From Certhia americana (lineage: Eukaryota; Chordata; Aves; Passeriformes; Certhiidae): DNA of 64,000 nt. The stretch lies in the NCBI GenBank assembly GCA_018697195.1, contig CM031870.1, positions 7,194,379 to 7,258,378 on the forward strand, read 5' to 3'. Made by a program: the position numbers and the translations under genes. Shown here in pieces: positions 1 to 12,500 of the stretch. Below the pieces are notes generated by a model. That model saw nothing but the letters and a program-made list of their open reading frames with translations. It was not told the origin of the DNA and made no database searches. Position 1 is the first letter of the stretch, and each line of letters opens with the position of its first letter.

Positions 1-3000
1 CAAACAAAAAAAAAAAAAAAAACCCAACCTGGAAGACAGAAGTTATTTGTGAAAGACAGAAAGTAGGATCTTGACAAATCTTCCCTTTGCAGAGTGGCGT
101 CCACTTGTGGATTACATTTTTGGATTTCAGCAAGCAGCTTATCTTGCTGAAACAAACAAATCCTGTGCACCTTCTCTGGAATACAGAAGCATTTAAGGTC
201 AGTAGGTTTAATAATCATTGATATGTAAATAAATTAGAAGATCTATGGAGAGTGGGTGCTCTCTGCTTAAATCGTTCAACCCTGTAATGATATATAGGCC
301 AAGAAACTCCAAGCAGTGCAGACTCATACTTCTGGATCGTTTCTCAGTAAAATAACTGCCTTCAAGTCACAGATCAACAGTCTTGACAAAATATTCCAGG
401 TAGGTTTCTTCCCTTCCTATCCAGATAATATTCTGCTATAGACATTAATCCTCATGTAGAATATAGTAAAACAAAACATGAATGTCTTGCCAAAATAGCA
501 CTTTGGCATCAAGTTTCAGGAAAGCCACTTAGACCTGCAAGCGCCTTACCTGTAATCCTTCAGTAAAAAACATTTCATGAAGTAAATCCTATTTGCACAC
601 ATCTTGAAGTGGGAAAAACCCAGGGAATTCCAAAACTACATTTTAGATAACTTAATAATGTTGAATGAAGGGAATAGGACTCATGGAAGAAGTGATTCAG
701 GAGGCTGAATGTGCTCTATTTCTATGAAGATTGTTTAGTTTTGTAGGGTATGACGACATAGGGTTTCACTGTTACCCAAGTTTCATTCATGAATCACTGT
801 CCTATTTAACATATCTTCATGATGCAAAAAACCAGACAGATTTCTGGAAACAAAAAGTGAGTCTGAGAGACAAGCCAGAGTTTTACATTCTGCATCAGCA
901 ACTGGATTCCAGTACTGATCACTACTCTTCCACTCTCAGTCCCAACAGTTTCAACACTTTTACACCAGACCAGAATAGCCTCTCAAAATCTAAAAGGCCT
1001 GTGAATTGACACTAATCAAACACTACACCAGAGCAAATCCCATTTTCTAATTGATGTAGTAGCAACAGACACAGCATGAATCACACACGGAAGCAAAAGC
1101 CACTAATCTATACTGCACCTTGCCAACAAATCACCAGCACCAACAAACACCACCTCTTACAGGCCTCGCTTTGTGCTTTATTGATGTCAGCAGGGTCAAT
1201 TACAGGAACCAACTGTACCTCTGCTATTTTAAACATTGAATTCAATTTCAGTAATCTAAATTGTGCCTCTGCTACAAGAGATCTTCCCGGTGACAGGTGA
1301 CATGCAGCAGCACTAAGGACTCATTTGCTCACTATTGCCTAGGGAGAGATAAACAAATTGGGAAGGCAGAGTGACAGCATCCCCCTCACAGCCATCATGC
1401 TGCTATCCCTCCCAACAGCTTGTTGTGTCTGAAGCCCAAACGGATTTACTTCCTACTCCCATAGTGCAATGGCACCTACCAGAATCCAGATCCCACTCTC
1501 CCTATCCCTCAGCTGTTCCTGGTAAGAGTGGGTTCAGAGAGCAGCCAGGCAGAAGGAAGCAGTAAAGTGTCTATTTGACTCCTGCTGCTCTTCAGCATCT
1601 TTAGCTCTGCTCCATATTTACTCTTTATCCATTTTTTTTCACCTACTCACTTTTTTGCCTTATCCCTTCCATTTAACATTCCTCTTGTAATTTCTCCACA
1701 ATATAGTAAGTATTTTCATCATGTTCACTTTCTTTGCAAGTTAAATCATTTATGTAACTTATGGTTGCTTAGATAAGGTTTTTGGGGAAGAACTGCCTGC
1801 TACTTTGTGTTTGCAATGTCTCAGACAGGTTTCTACTTCTTCACCTGAGTTTAGAAACCTGCAGTATAAACATGACCCAGAAACATCTAAAAAATTGTTA
1901 CAATGTGTAGTTAAATTTTAGTGTCCAGTTAAGTGTTGTTAAGTGGAGTCACATACAGTTTTTGCTTAAAGGGAGTGGGTGAAAGTTCATATACTTCATT
2001 AATTCTATGAAATTCATAGTACTCTCCCTAATCTGCTACACACATCCCTGCTTCTCCACCCCAAAGGCCCCACAGACCCAATTCCTGTGGACTGAAATAC
2101 ACATTAAAATGAACGATCTAATCCTTTCCCTGAAGGCTCCTTTGAGAGCAGCTCTCTGTGTTTGCTGCTTTGTTGCTTTTATTCTCTTAACTCCGACCAC
2201 AAGGCAAACTTAATTCATTGGGAAAATCATAAGCACTGAGATATATAACTACTAAAATAAGAAAGAGGAAACTGAAGAGCAAGAACAGTATACCTGGCAG
2301 AGAGAGGCAAAGTTAGCAAGAATAAGAAACAGAACTCTACATTATATTTTTAACCCTTGAAAAACATTACCTAACGCACAGTCTGACCCTTATGGGGAAA
2401 AAAGGGCTGAAGCAAGAATCATTTCATATCAGCGCAAGTCAGTCTTGTGACTAAATTTCCAAACTGCAGACTGTCACATTCTCTGCATTTAGCAGGATTA
2501 AATCTGGCTTTGTAAAACAAGTTTTTTAAGTCTATCAACCAACATTACCAGCTGCTTGTGTTTGAAGGAAATAATTACTTAAAAAAAAAAAAAAAAAGGA
2601 AGTGGGTTTTGAGTATCTGGTTGGAATTAATTTTCTGCTTTCAATGGAAAGGCAGCCAACAACACATCTCTAGTAGACACAGGTCTACTAGAACAGTTCT
2701 GACTTTAAAAGAAAGCTCTGTTTATTCTGCACTTGCAACCTGCAAATTGTAATTTAATGAGCAGTATCAGTTACAGGAGTATCATTCACCACTTCAAGTG
2801 GAAAAGCTTATGAAGTCTACACATATGATCATTTTAGGTAATAAACAGGGGTTTATATATACTCAAGGATCTTGGACTGAAACAGGTCATCATTCTGTGC
2901 AATTTCTGGCTTAACTTCCTGTTAAGGATATTGTTGTCCTGTTACTATTTGCCCAAGCAGCATTTAATAGGACCCCGAGGGAAAACAGAAAGTTTATGTC

Positions 3001-4200
3001 AGAATATTGGGAACACCAAGAAACTTGAACATTGCTAGGGGGAACCAGTCAAAAGAAGAGAACTGTTCTTTGTCAAAATCCTTATACGCTGTTTTCAAAT
3101 TGTTTGACAAATAGTTTTGTATAAACTGAATACCTTTTCCTTCTCAGACAAAATGCAGCTCCATTAAAATTCAGTGTAGCCTATTATCATGGTAAGGGTA
3201 TATTCTACAATGAACATACACAACCTATGGACTATACAAGTGGCATTAGAGACTTTTTCACTAATACATGAAGAGGACACCACTGTAAAGGTCCAGTTCC
3301 TCTTACACTTGCCCATACAAGCATACCACACCACCTCAGCACTTTATCACTTTCCAGGGTAAAAGTCCCTCTGACAAACTTACTTTGGGGAAAAAATAAA
3401 CCACCAAAAGACTACACACAAAGCTTTTTAAAAAAAAAAAAAAACCTCAAAAAAGTTAGAGATCAATTACTTTGGGTGGGGTACTGACATATCAGCCCAG
3501 CAGAGGTGCCGTTTCAACTCTATTCCTTAGCTCCTGCAGCCTGCTGTCACCCTCATCCTGCTCTAGGGCTGTGCCTCACGGGCAGCGATTGAGGCACACC
3601 CACACCTGAACTATCGCACCTTGAACTTGGCTCTAGAGCCCCTGACCGGCTGCTTGTGCCACACAGAGCAGGATCAGACTATCGTGGGTGGCAGGGCTGG
3701 CAGAGGAGACAGTGGTGACACTCAGGGGAAGCAGCAGTCAGCGTAGCTCACGTGTTAGTAAAGGTTTGCTTTACTAACATTAGCATTACTAATGACAGCA
3801 GCTTAGCAATAATATCCAGGACATGAAGATTTGGGTTTTAGATGTACATTAAGTATTCTGCATAGGAACGTTTCAGTCCTTGTAGGGTAAATGGGAAGTC
3901 TGGATGTTTTGAGAGAGTGACAGTGAAGGACCACAAAGAGCACGAATACTGAATCCCCACCTATTTAATACAAATTCCCGTTACCTATTATAACTCAAAA
4001 AAACTCACGGCCCGCTACTTGGAAAATACAATGCCACATCCATTCACTAGCTAGCAACGTGCAATCTACATCAAAGTGAAATATCATGTTCTAGGCTGTG
4101 ATCCCAGCCAGGCTGGTGCCACAGCTTAGAGGGAAGAGTGACACACTGGCTAAATACCTGGTCTTCCATGGAGCTCTTCCAGCTGAAGGCAGAGGAAGCT
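1..4200. other. Intergenic sequence upstream of TMC7, no gene recognised
   Basis: AT-rich DNA with short A runs near 4-22, 2580-2597 and 3429-3444. The open frames here are short and resemble no protein I know. A perfect hairpin lies at 3754-3778. I see no coding gene or known repeat in the rest. Confidence 0.6.
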
Positions 4201-4219
4201 GGGATGTGACTAACGGGGC

Positions 4220-4760
4220 GATAATGTTGTGAGGCGCCGTTCGTGCGGCAGGGCTGCCGCGCTGAGTGCTTATTCCCCTTTCAGCGAGCAGAAGCCGAGT
4301 ACATCCCTGACACTCCCGCAATCCTACCCTTACGGTTCTATCGCTGGAAACGAGCAGCAGCCGTTTGTAAGGGCAGCCACCTGTCAGGGCTGCGGTGGCT
4401 CCTCCCGCTCCGCTGCGCGGACAATCCGCCCTCCAGCCCCCGCTCCGACCCTGCTGCTAGCGCAGCCCGCTGCGGCACTCCCAGAGCTGCAGGACTCGCA
4501 GAGCCCCGGGAAGCAGAGCCCCGGAGCTGCCCATCGCGGCCGCTTACCTCGCTGCCTGCTTGGCCGCCGGGAGAGGCTGCCAGCCCCGGCTCTCCTGCTC
4601 CAGGTGTTCGGGAGCCACCGCCCCACCCCGCCCCTCCCGCCGCCGGTGCCGCCTTCGATCTCCCTGTCGGGCGACTCGCTGTAGCCTCAGGCTTCCCTTC
4701 CCTTCCCTTCTCTTCCCTTCCCTTCCCCCCGAACGGGCTGTGCACGGAAACACTCTGCCG
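4220..4760 (-). promoter_or_regulatory. CpG island, candidate promoter with a minus-strand first-exon donor
   Basis: A sharply bounded GC- and CpG-rich block in AT-rich surroundings. It contains GC-box-like C runs around 4620-4635 and a homopyrimidine CCCTT tract at 4692-4730. On the minus strand a consensus splice donor (GAG|GTAAGCG) sits at 4541-4550, so a minus-strand first exon ending at 4548 is plausible. No convincing protein starts in that exon, so it would be a 5' UTR exon or a non-coding RNA. In human the gene upstream of TMC7 is SMG1, transcribed away from it. The island could be that gene's promoter or an unrelated lncRNA promoter, and I cannot recognise SMG1 coding sequence here. 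Confidence 0.5.
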
Positions 4761-6543
4761 GAAAGGGGAGCTGAGGTCCTGCTCGTACAGCTCAAGAGCC
4801 AGAAAAACAACCCCGCAAAGTTCTTTGCTGCTGCCTACCGTGCAACACGTTGCTATGTTCCTGTTTGAGCTCCAAGACATCCACTCTCCTTCTCCCACGA
4901 ATTTAAACGTGCTGTCTTTTGGCCTGAGATAGCAACAATACCACAATAAAACGACAGAGAGAAACGGTTCTCAGACACAGGATGCATTACCTTTATCTCT
5001 GGATTAATAATTTGTAGATCTGAGATAAGGAATGATCTTTCCTCACATATTTTTATTTGAATCAAAAGAAGGTTCTTCTAAGGGTGAAAAATTGTAGTAC
5101 ACTCTAGTAGAGAGCATAATCTGCAATTCCTGGACATGGAGTTCAATATTAGCCCTTCCTGTACTCCTCATGGACCAGAAGGAACTTCTCCTTTAGTCTG
5201 ACACAGATACACTGATTTTTCTTGCCTTTCTCCTTTCCCTTCTTCTTCCCATTTCATAAAGAGGTATGAAAAACTACAGATTGGACAAAGCTCCAGCTGA
5301 GCACCAGGCATGGTGCAACACAGAGAAGCCGACAAAGTGCTGAGATGGTGCCTCTGACATCAATTTCTATTCCAAAGCAGCTTAGCAGGGATGCCCGCGT
5401 CACCTTCACTCACTTCACTGCAGCTGGACTCAGGGATACCCCAGCACACCCAGCACTACAGTCACTGACAGGGTGTGCCCAGGCCTTTCCCAAAATCCAA
5501 TGCTCTCCTCTGGAGTAGGAGCATCCTCAGACTGAACGAGAGGTCAGCCACCACTAGGGTGGGCACAGACAAAACAGGAAACACGGTAAGGAAAAGACTC
5601 TCCCAGACCTGTGGCCTGCCCATTTTGCCTTTTTCCTTTTGCTAATTGTATAGATTATAGACCCCCAGCTGCTTTTGTGTTGATATAGCTTATTGTGCCA
5701 TTTTGGCATACTCTATCTCCCACACATCTTAAAACTTCTGCCAACTATTTCTACGTAACTTCTCTGGTCAGCAAGACTAAACATACAAACAAATTAAAAA
5801 TACCCCATCAGACTTTGGATTAATGCCAGCAGGGAACTGGTAATAAATCAATCTGCTCTGTGTTCAGAAGTTGTGCTGGTGTAACTGCTGACTTTTACCA
5901 ATTGACTAGTGCTTTTCCAGCTCCTGAACTCAGTAAAACATGTTTATCATGTACCAGACACATTCTTCATAGACTTAAGTGAAGTTTTCTAATGCTACTT
6001 TAGGATTACATTTTGCCCAAAGCAACACTCCTGGCATGGCTGCAGAGGACCTCTCTGCAGATTGTCTGTACTGACCCAGAGCTGCCTGCACGATGCACAG
6101 GCCACAGCACAAGGTATCAGAGTAGTCAAAGAAGAGATCCCTCCAAAACTAAAGCAATCACTCAGAACTTCCTTGAATGCTTAGAAGCATTTTTAAGCTA
6201 TGGCATTACAAAGAGGAACCATACAAAAGAAAAATTGTCCTGGAAATGGATGGTGTTACTAAATGGGACAGACTGATCTCCAGCATCCTTGGAAACAAAA
6301 TATGGCACTGGCTTCCATGATCAGCACAGACTGAGAGTTGCTGCTTTTGTGAATAAGGAACACTGGACAAACGATATATGAGTGGAATTTACTGCATTCC
6401 CTGCGTGTGACTGTTGTGCTCTGGTAGAATCATCCATTCTTTCCTCCTCAGCATGTCTGTCTTCCTGTTTTTCCACCTGGGATTGCTGTGATCCATAAAA
6501 TTCATTGAAACATTTCCAAGTGTCATAAAAGCTTTCTCAACTG

Positions 6544-6576
<33 letters not shown>
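6544..6576. repeat. Poly(A) run, 33 bases
   Basis: An uninterrupted run of 33 A. It could be a retroposed tail or a grown mononucleotide repeat. No retroposed gene is recognisable next to it. Confidence 0.9.
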
Positions 6577-6577
<1 letters not shown>

Positions 6578-7378
6578 ACTAATGTTAGAGAATGTTCTCA
6601 CAAAATTCCTGGGGAAGTCAATCGTGCTTCAATTCCTCCAATCTTTATTTAAATTTGTTCTCATGGGATCATTAACACAATACTTCTCTAGAACACACAG
6701 TTTCAGAAAGAGTCTAATTAACCTCAAGCGTATTATTCACCTTTCCTCTTTGTATTCTTCATAAAAAAAGAAACATAAATAAAAAGTGAAACTGCTACCC
6801 CAAGTGACACCCCAGGGCAGCTTTACCCCATAAATATTCCTATTTAGGGACACATAAAGATGGCCCATGCTTGGGTGGCTTCAAGGCCCCAGTAACAATG
6901 CATACATGTTCTTACCCAGCACACAAACCACACACGCAGCACGAATAAATGATTCTCACAAATCATTCTCATTATTCTCATGAATAAATGAAAAATGGTG
7001 CTCAGCAACACTAAATGATTTTTCATGAATGCTGCTGAGGGATTTTATTTTCCATCCCCTGAGTTTTTTGGAATGATCAGCTGAGAGCTGTTCAAACAAA
7101 TCCCATGAAATGGTAGCACTCAACCAAGGAACCACAATTACCTGTGCAAATGTGTATCACTGAGGTGTCCAGCTCTGTTACCAACACCCTGATCCTGCTG
7201 ACACTCTCACAGCATTAGCTTTTGCTAGACAAAAAATGTCACCTGGCAAAACAGATCCTGGAAAGCTGTGAAAGGGAAAAGGGAAAAAAGTAATAGGTCT
7301 CCAGAGAGAGTTATAGAAGGATGAAGGCAAGTTATAGCTTGTTTTCATCAAAAATAGCTAAAAATCCATGTTCGTTAC

Positions 7379-7490
7379 AGAATCCTAAAACCCTGAAGGC
7401 TGGAAGAAACCTTTGAGATCATCAAGTCAAACCGTCAAAGACAAACCTGCCTGCATGAAGGCAAGAACACCTCCACAGTGTGGATTTTGT
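7379..7490 (-). mobile_element. CR1 LINE 3'-end fragment
   Basis: The stretch reads like the reverse complement of the CR1 3' end: an AGAATC start, then GGCTGGAAGAAACC, then GAGATCATCAAGTC. This is the usual avian pattern (…GGTTGGAAAAGACC…AAGATCATCAAGTCCAACC). It is diverged and truncated. The right boundary is approximate. Confidence 0.7.
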
Positions 7491-8149
7491 TTGTTTTGTT
7501 TTGTTTTTTTTCATTCAGTGCAATAAGGAAGTTGATGCCCTTTAATTCCATGTCCCTGTATTTCACAACAATTCCCCTTAAGATACACCTTTCACCTCTG
7601 TTGGTAACACAGATTAAAAACATGTACACCTAAATTACTTAAAGAACTTTTATTTTTATCAATAACATTTTATGGCTTCATTATGAAAACAGATTAGTCA
7701 CATAGATTCTTATTGCTAAAAAAACAATTTGAAAATCACACACCTGAGCCGATGATGCACAGCTAACAGAAGAAATATGCTCATTTGTGTCTCATTCAGC
7801 ATTCTGAAGCCTAATAACAACTCATTTTTAAAACTACTGCAGAAAGTGCATGAAGAATGTTTAGAAAAAATCTGGTTATCTTTTAACTATCTGTAGAATA
7901 AAGCAAGAAAGGCCAGAAATTATTCTTTTTCCCCACCACATAAGGCTTTTCAGACTTTTGGAGGTTTCATTTCCTTATTTGTCACACATGCTGCTATTTT
8001 CACGCCAAAGGCAAGAATTGTTACAAGAAATAAGTCTCCCTGAGGTGTTTACTACAAGTTCACACAAAACCCATCCTTGCACTCAGATTCAGCATCTTCT
8101 GACTTTACTTGCTCCAGTTCACACCAAGTTTTCACATTCAAGAATAAAG

Positions 8150-9190
8150 CTGTGTTGTTTCCACCGCAGCCTGCGCCGCTGGGTCCAGTCACAAAACAAA
8201 CTCGAGGTTCGGGCCTGGGACCGAATGACAACTGACAAAGTATCGAAGCTTCTAAGTTTTTATAGCACCCAACACCAGCACGAGCAGTAAATACTGACGG
8301 AAGGCATTGAAACAAAGTTATTTCTAGTCCAAACGTCGGTGAGAGATGCCCAGCATCCAGAACACCCCCAGCCCCACCTGAGCCCTTCCTAGAGGAGCGG
8401 GCGAGCTGGAAGCAGGAGCCTTTACCCCTTGCCAGGCATCTTCGCGTAAAGTTTAAAACAAGCCTGGGAGGGGTAAGAGGAACAGAAAGACTCTGATGCC
8501 CCAAAACGCCATCCTGTTGGCTGAGGGCGCCCCCGGCGGGCGTGGGCCGGGGGAAGGCGGCCCCGGGGCAGCCTCACCCCGCCAGCCAGCCCCGCTCCCC
8601 GCCGCCACCGCCCCACGGCCCCGCCGCGCCCGGAAACGGCAGCACCGGCGCGGGGCTCCGGCTGACCCCGCAGACATTGAGACGCTAATTTCAACATGAG
8701 CGGGCTGGGGGCCGCCGCGGGGCCGGGCTGGCAAAGGGACAGCGGCGGTGAGGGCTCGGGGCTGGCGGGGCGGTGGCAGCGCCGGCGGCCCCCGCAGGTG
8801 GCGGGGGGATGGAGGGACGGGACGAGAGCGGAGCGGAGGGAGCGGCGCTGCCCCCGCCTCGCCCCTCCCGGCGCTGCGGGGTCCCAGCTGCCCTGGGGCG
8901 GCGGTACCCGACCCACAGCCCCTGTCTCTCCTCGCAGGGCTTTCTCTCCTTGCCGAGGAGCCGCACGGCGCCGCACCTGTGGATTTCCTGCAGGAGCTGC
9001 CCAGCTGCCAGTCGGCGCGGAGGCGCCGCGGGGGCACCCAGGAGCGTCGGCCGGCCTCGCTGCGCACCGCCGGCAGCCGCGGGGCCGTGGCCCCGGCACT
9101 GCTGCAGGAGAGAGACGAACTGGCTGACCGCCCTGCCAGAGAGCACCCGACATGCATGGCGGAGAAGAGGAGAATAAGGTAAACCTTCAC
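8150..9190 (+). promoter_or_regulatory. TMC7: CpG island over the TMC7 promoter, exon 1 and exon 2
   Basis: Very CpG-rich, about 1 kb long, starting upstream of the TMC7 start codon and ending at the exon 2 donor. No TATA box is evident, as expected of a CpG-island promoter. The transcription start cannot be placed from sequence alone. Long open frames on both strands here are products of base composition. Confidence 0.75.
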
Positions 9191-9208
9191 GCGTTTCTTC
9201 CTTTGTTT

Positions 9209-9243
<35 letters not shown>

Positions 9244-9482
9244 GACTTTTTTCTAAACACAACCCAGGTGCGCTGGAAGGCTGAAGCAGAACTGGGTTTG
9301 GCTATTTTTGTTTCACCCCGTGGCATGTGATTCTGACAAGAAGGTGCCTAGTGCTCTCAGCTGGCACGAGAGAGTCACTGACTGGGGGCAGAAGTAGGTT
9401 GAATTGGAAGAAATTGATCAAAACTGAGGGTAACCTGTAGCAAACAAACGCGTTTCTCACTATTTTTCCGTTTTGGTTTGTG

Positions 9483-9521
<39 letters not shown>

Positions 9522-12500
9522 CCCCCCTGAGGCTTTTGTGCTTTCAAGGGCCTCTGTGACTTAATTGTATGAGCACCTCCTGCGCTGCTGTGCGAGTGCT
9601 GCTGCTCTTGAGTCTGCTTAGCTGCTCTCACACAATGCAGCATGCTCTCTCTGCTATGGCTATGAACAGTTGATAGGAAGCTTCCAGGACCTTTGCTTCT
9701 TTTTATCTTTCCCCCCACGCCCCATTCCTTTTTAAATGACTCTCTCTTGTGCGCGGTTTCTGCCCCCCCGGTGGTAGCCCCCCGGAGGGAGGGATTGCAA
9801 AGACCTTGCTTTGCCCCGCCTGAATTTCAGTGCTTGTTGCCTCATGTGTCTCTGCTGGGCTGAAAGCTGCTTTGAGGACAGAGGATACAGGATGTGGTCT
9901 TGCACTGTCAGAGAACAGCGGCACTTTTAAATCAGGCACATTGTAGTTCTAGTTATGGACCAGGAGAGAGGTGGAAGTACAATTCATGTCTGATATTCCA
10001 GGGAGAACAAGAGCTACTGAATTTCAAGAGCAGTGGCAAACAGTCTGACCTTGGTGTTTAACCCTATAGCCTGTTCACAAGAAACAGTCAAAGATCAAGG
10101 TCACAGTAAAGTGCTTGATACCTTGAATTTTTTTTTGAAGTTGGGTATCTAAAATTCAGTTCTTCAAGAAAAAGGAACTGGAGGGAGGAGTGTAGTTGCA
10201 ATGTCCCAGGCTTGTTTACACATGTTAGCACTGAGAGATTCTGGTGGGGCTTCTTGGCGCTTCTACAGATTGGTGATCTGCATTCGTGCAGCAGCTGCCA
10301 ACATAAAGTGCTTGGCATAAACGTCCTGAGAGCTGAACACTCAACTTCTGTAACAAAGATGAATATGCAGCCTACGCTTCTACTTAAAATGCAAACTGAA
10401 CACAGGCCAGACAGTTCAGCAGAGTTTCAAACACTGCAAAATGCAGTAGTTTCCTCAGAATGAAATCTCTTGAGAGGAGCTGTATTTGCTCTTAAAGCTG
10501 AGGTCATCTGCTGCCTGTTTGATTGTTTGTATAGGTTTAATTTGACTTCCTGCCAAAATACTGGAAGGATGAGGAAACAGGCAACACAGAGCACACATGG
10601 CAATGCATTCCTTGGGCACATGAGCAGGGTTGAGTACAAGTCTTTTAAAACTGAAACCTTGGTATCCCAGCACTGTGTCCTCATGTGTGCTTACTTAACT
10701 GCTGCCCTTCTTTACTGGTGTCAGAGCTGGAACAGAATTTGCTGTGTGCAAGTCCATTTTCAAGCTATGTTTCTGTGAAGTTTTGTCTGGTTTTGAGGTT
10801 TCTTAAAATTAACAACAGGATGAAAACTCTGAGCCACACAGAATTCTCCTTGATGCTGTTGCTGTCCAGGCAGCAATTTTTTAAATGCAAATGTATTCAT
10901 ATAGTATGAAAATCCATAAGTGAGTGGTTAAAAAATACAGATAGTGGCACATTCTCAGTGTTTGTTTGCAGCTTGTTATTATAACAAGGAATTCCCAGAG
11001 GTGTTGGCAAAGAATATTTACTCAAATTCATTGAACTGGCACTTGCCAGCAAATTTTTCGAAAATCTATTGTAGCTATCCCACTGAAGGCTGCGGGCAGA
11101 CTCCATCCTGCTAAGCCCTGTTACATGGAGTGAAAAACTATTTCTTGTGCTCAGTAACTGTATTTCTGGATTCTTAGGGACTCTCAGCAGGCTGATACAG
11201 AACATTTATCTAGATGGAAGAAGTGGAGAAGAACTAGCAGTAAATCATTGAAAAAAGCACTCAGTGAAGCCAAGGACTTGTCATCTCACCTGGTGTTTTG
11301 GCGAGGTGATATTTACCGCATAGAAGGTATTTCTTGTATGATGTTCATTTCTCCTCTGGAAAGTTGCTTCTGTTATTGGCAGTTTTACCTGTGTAAGCAT
11401 AGTTTCACATATAACTCCTGTGCTTAAGAAGCTACTTCCTTCCCTTATTATTGCTGAATATAAGATCCATGATATGGTAGAAGGAAATATATTGGAAAAA
11501 TTATTAATATGTCAAACTGCATTTCATATATATTGCTAAAAGTCTGTAGTACTTAAAATTAGCTTTAGCAATGTTTCTTCAGTTCAGTGAAACTGATTTT
11601 ATACTCTATCTGTATTTTCAATGGTTTTATCATCTTAATTATTGGCACATATTTCTTTTATTCCCAGGGAAATTTGGTACTGGCATCCAGTCCTACTTTT
11701 CATTCCTGCTCTTTCTGGTCCTGCTGAACTTAATAATTTTTGTCCTGATGTTCAGTTTTGTTATTCTTCCCACCATAATTTCTAAATATGGAATATTCAA
11801 CAGTACCATTGCTTACATTTCTCCAAAGGATATAGGTAAATATCTTGTCTATATACAGCTGTTGCAAGACTCCCCCTTACCATCAGCTTCTCTACCTCTC
11901 AGAAAAAAAGGGAAGCCTTTTTGTAAGAGTGTGGCATGTTTGAATTAATGTGATCTTGCAGTTCAGTGGGCCTTAGCATTTGAGTGACCTTTCATTCCTT
12001 TCTTTTGACAGAGGATATCTGCACAATTTATGAACCTAGTGGTAATAAGGGACTTGTTTACTTCTATACTTACCTCAAAGATTTACTCAGTGGCACTGTA
12101 AGTAATTAGGGTTTTTTTAATTAAGTGTCTCATGTAGCATTTAAAATATAAAACAATTTACTTGTGGAATGGAGCTTTGATAATTTTGAAAAATGGTAAG
12201 GCGTGTGCATCAGTGGGGTATGTTATCTCTGAGAAGGGCAGTTTTCAAACTGACTTTCACTGAACAACCGCAGGGCCTGGCTGGCCACGTGCTGCAGCCT
12301 GTGCCTCTCCTCCCCAGCTGCTACTCCTTGTTATTCTGGAGCACACTGGCTATTGTGCTGTCTGTGTAGGGTTCCAGTGTCTGTGTCCTATGGCTCTTTA
12401 ATTGGAGGCGGGAGGGATTTTAAGCATCAAGTGCCTGCATTAGAGTTTGGTAGAGGCAATGGCAGTATTTAGAAGCTACAGACTTGTAGCTTTCTGAGGG

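Larger units (their letters stand above)
4950..8150. other. Intergenic sequence between the 4.2 kb CpG island and TMC7
   Basis: No recognisable gene. It holds a 33-base A run (6544-6576), a short CR1 fragment near 7379-7490, and locally repeated AATGATT/ATTCTCA words at 6940-7000. The remaining sequence shows nothing I can name. Confidence 0.55.

Noticed and set aside
4229..4946. Open frames of 80-229 codons on both strands in the 4.2 kb CpG island
   Set aside because: Compositional, with no family resemblance. The TTG/GTG starts and the lack of splicing logic argue against proteins, though the island itself is kept as a promoter candidate.
8422..9326. Several 140-245 codon frames on both strands at the TMC7 CpG island
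   Set aside because: They are Arg/Pro/Ala/Gly-rich and follow from CpG-island composition. Only the exon 1 and exon 2 pieces of TMC7 match a family.
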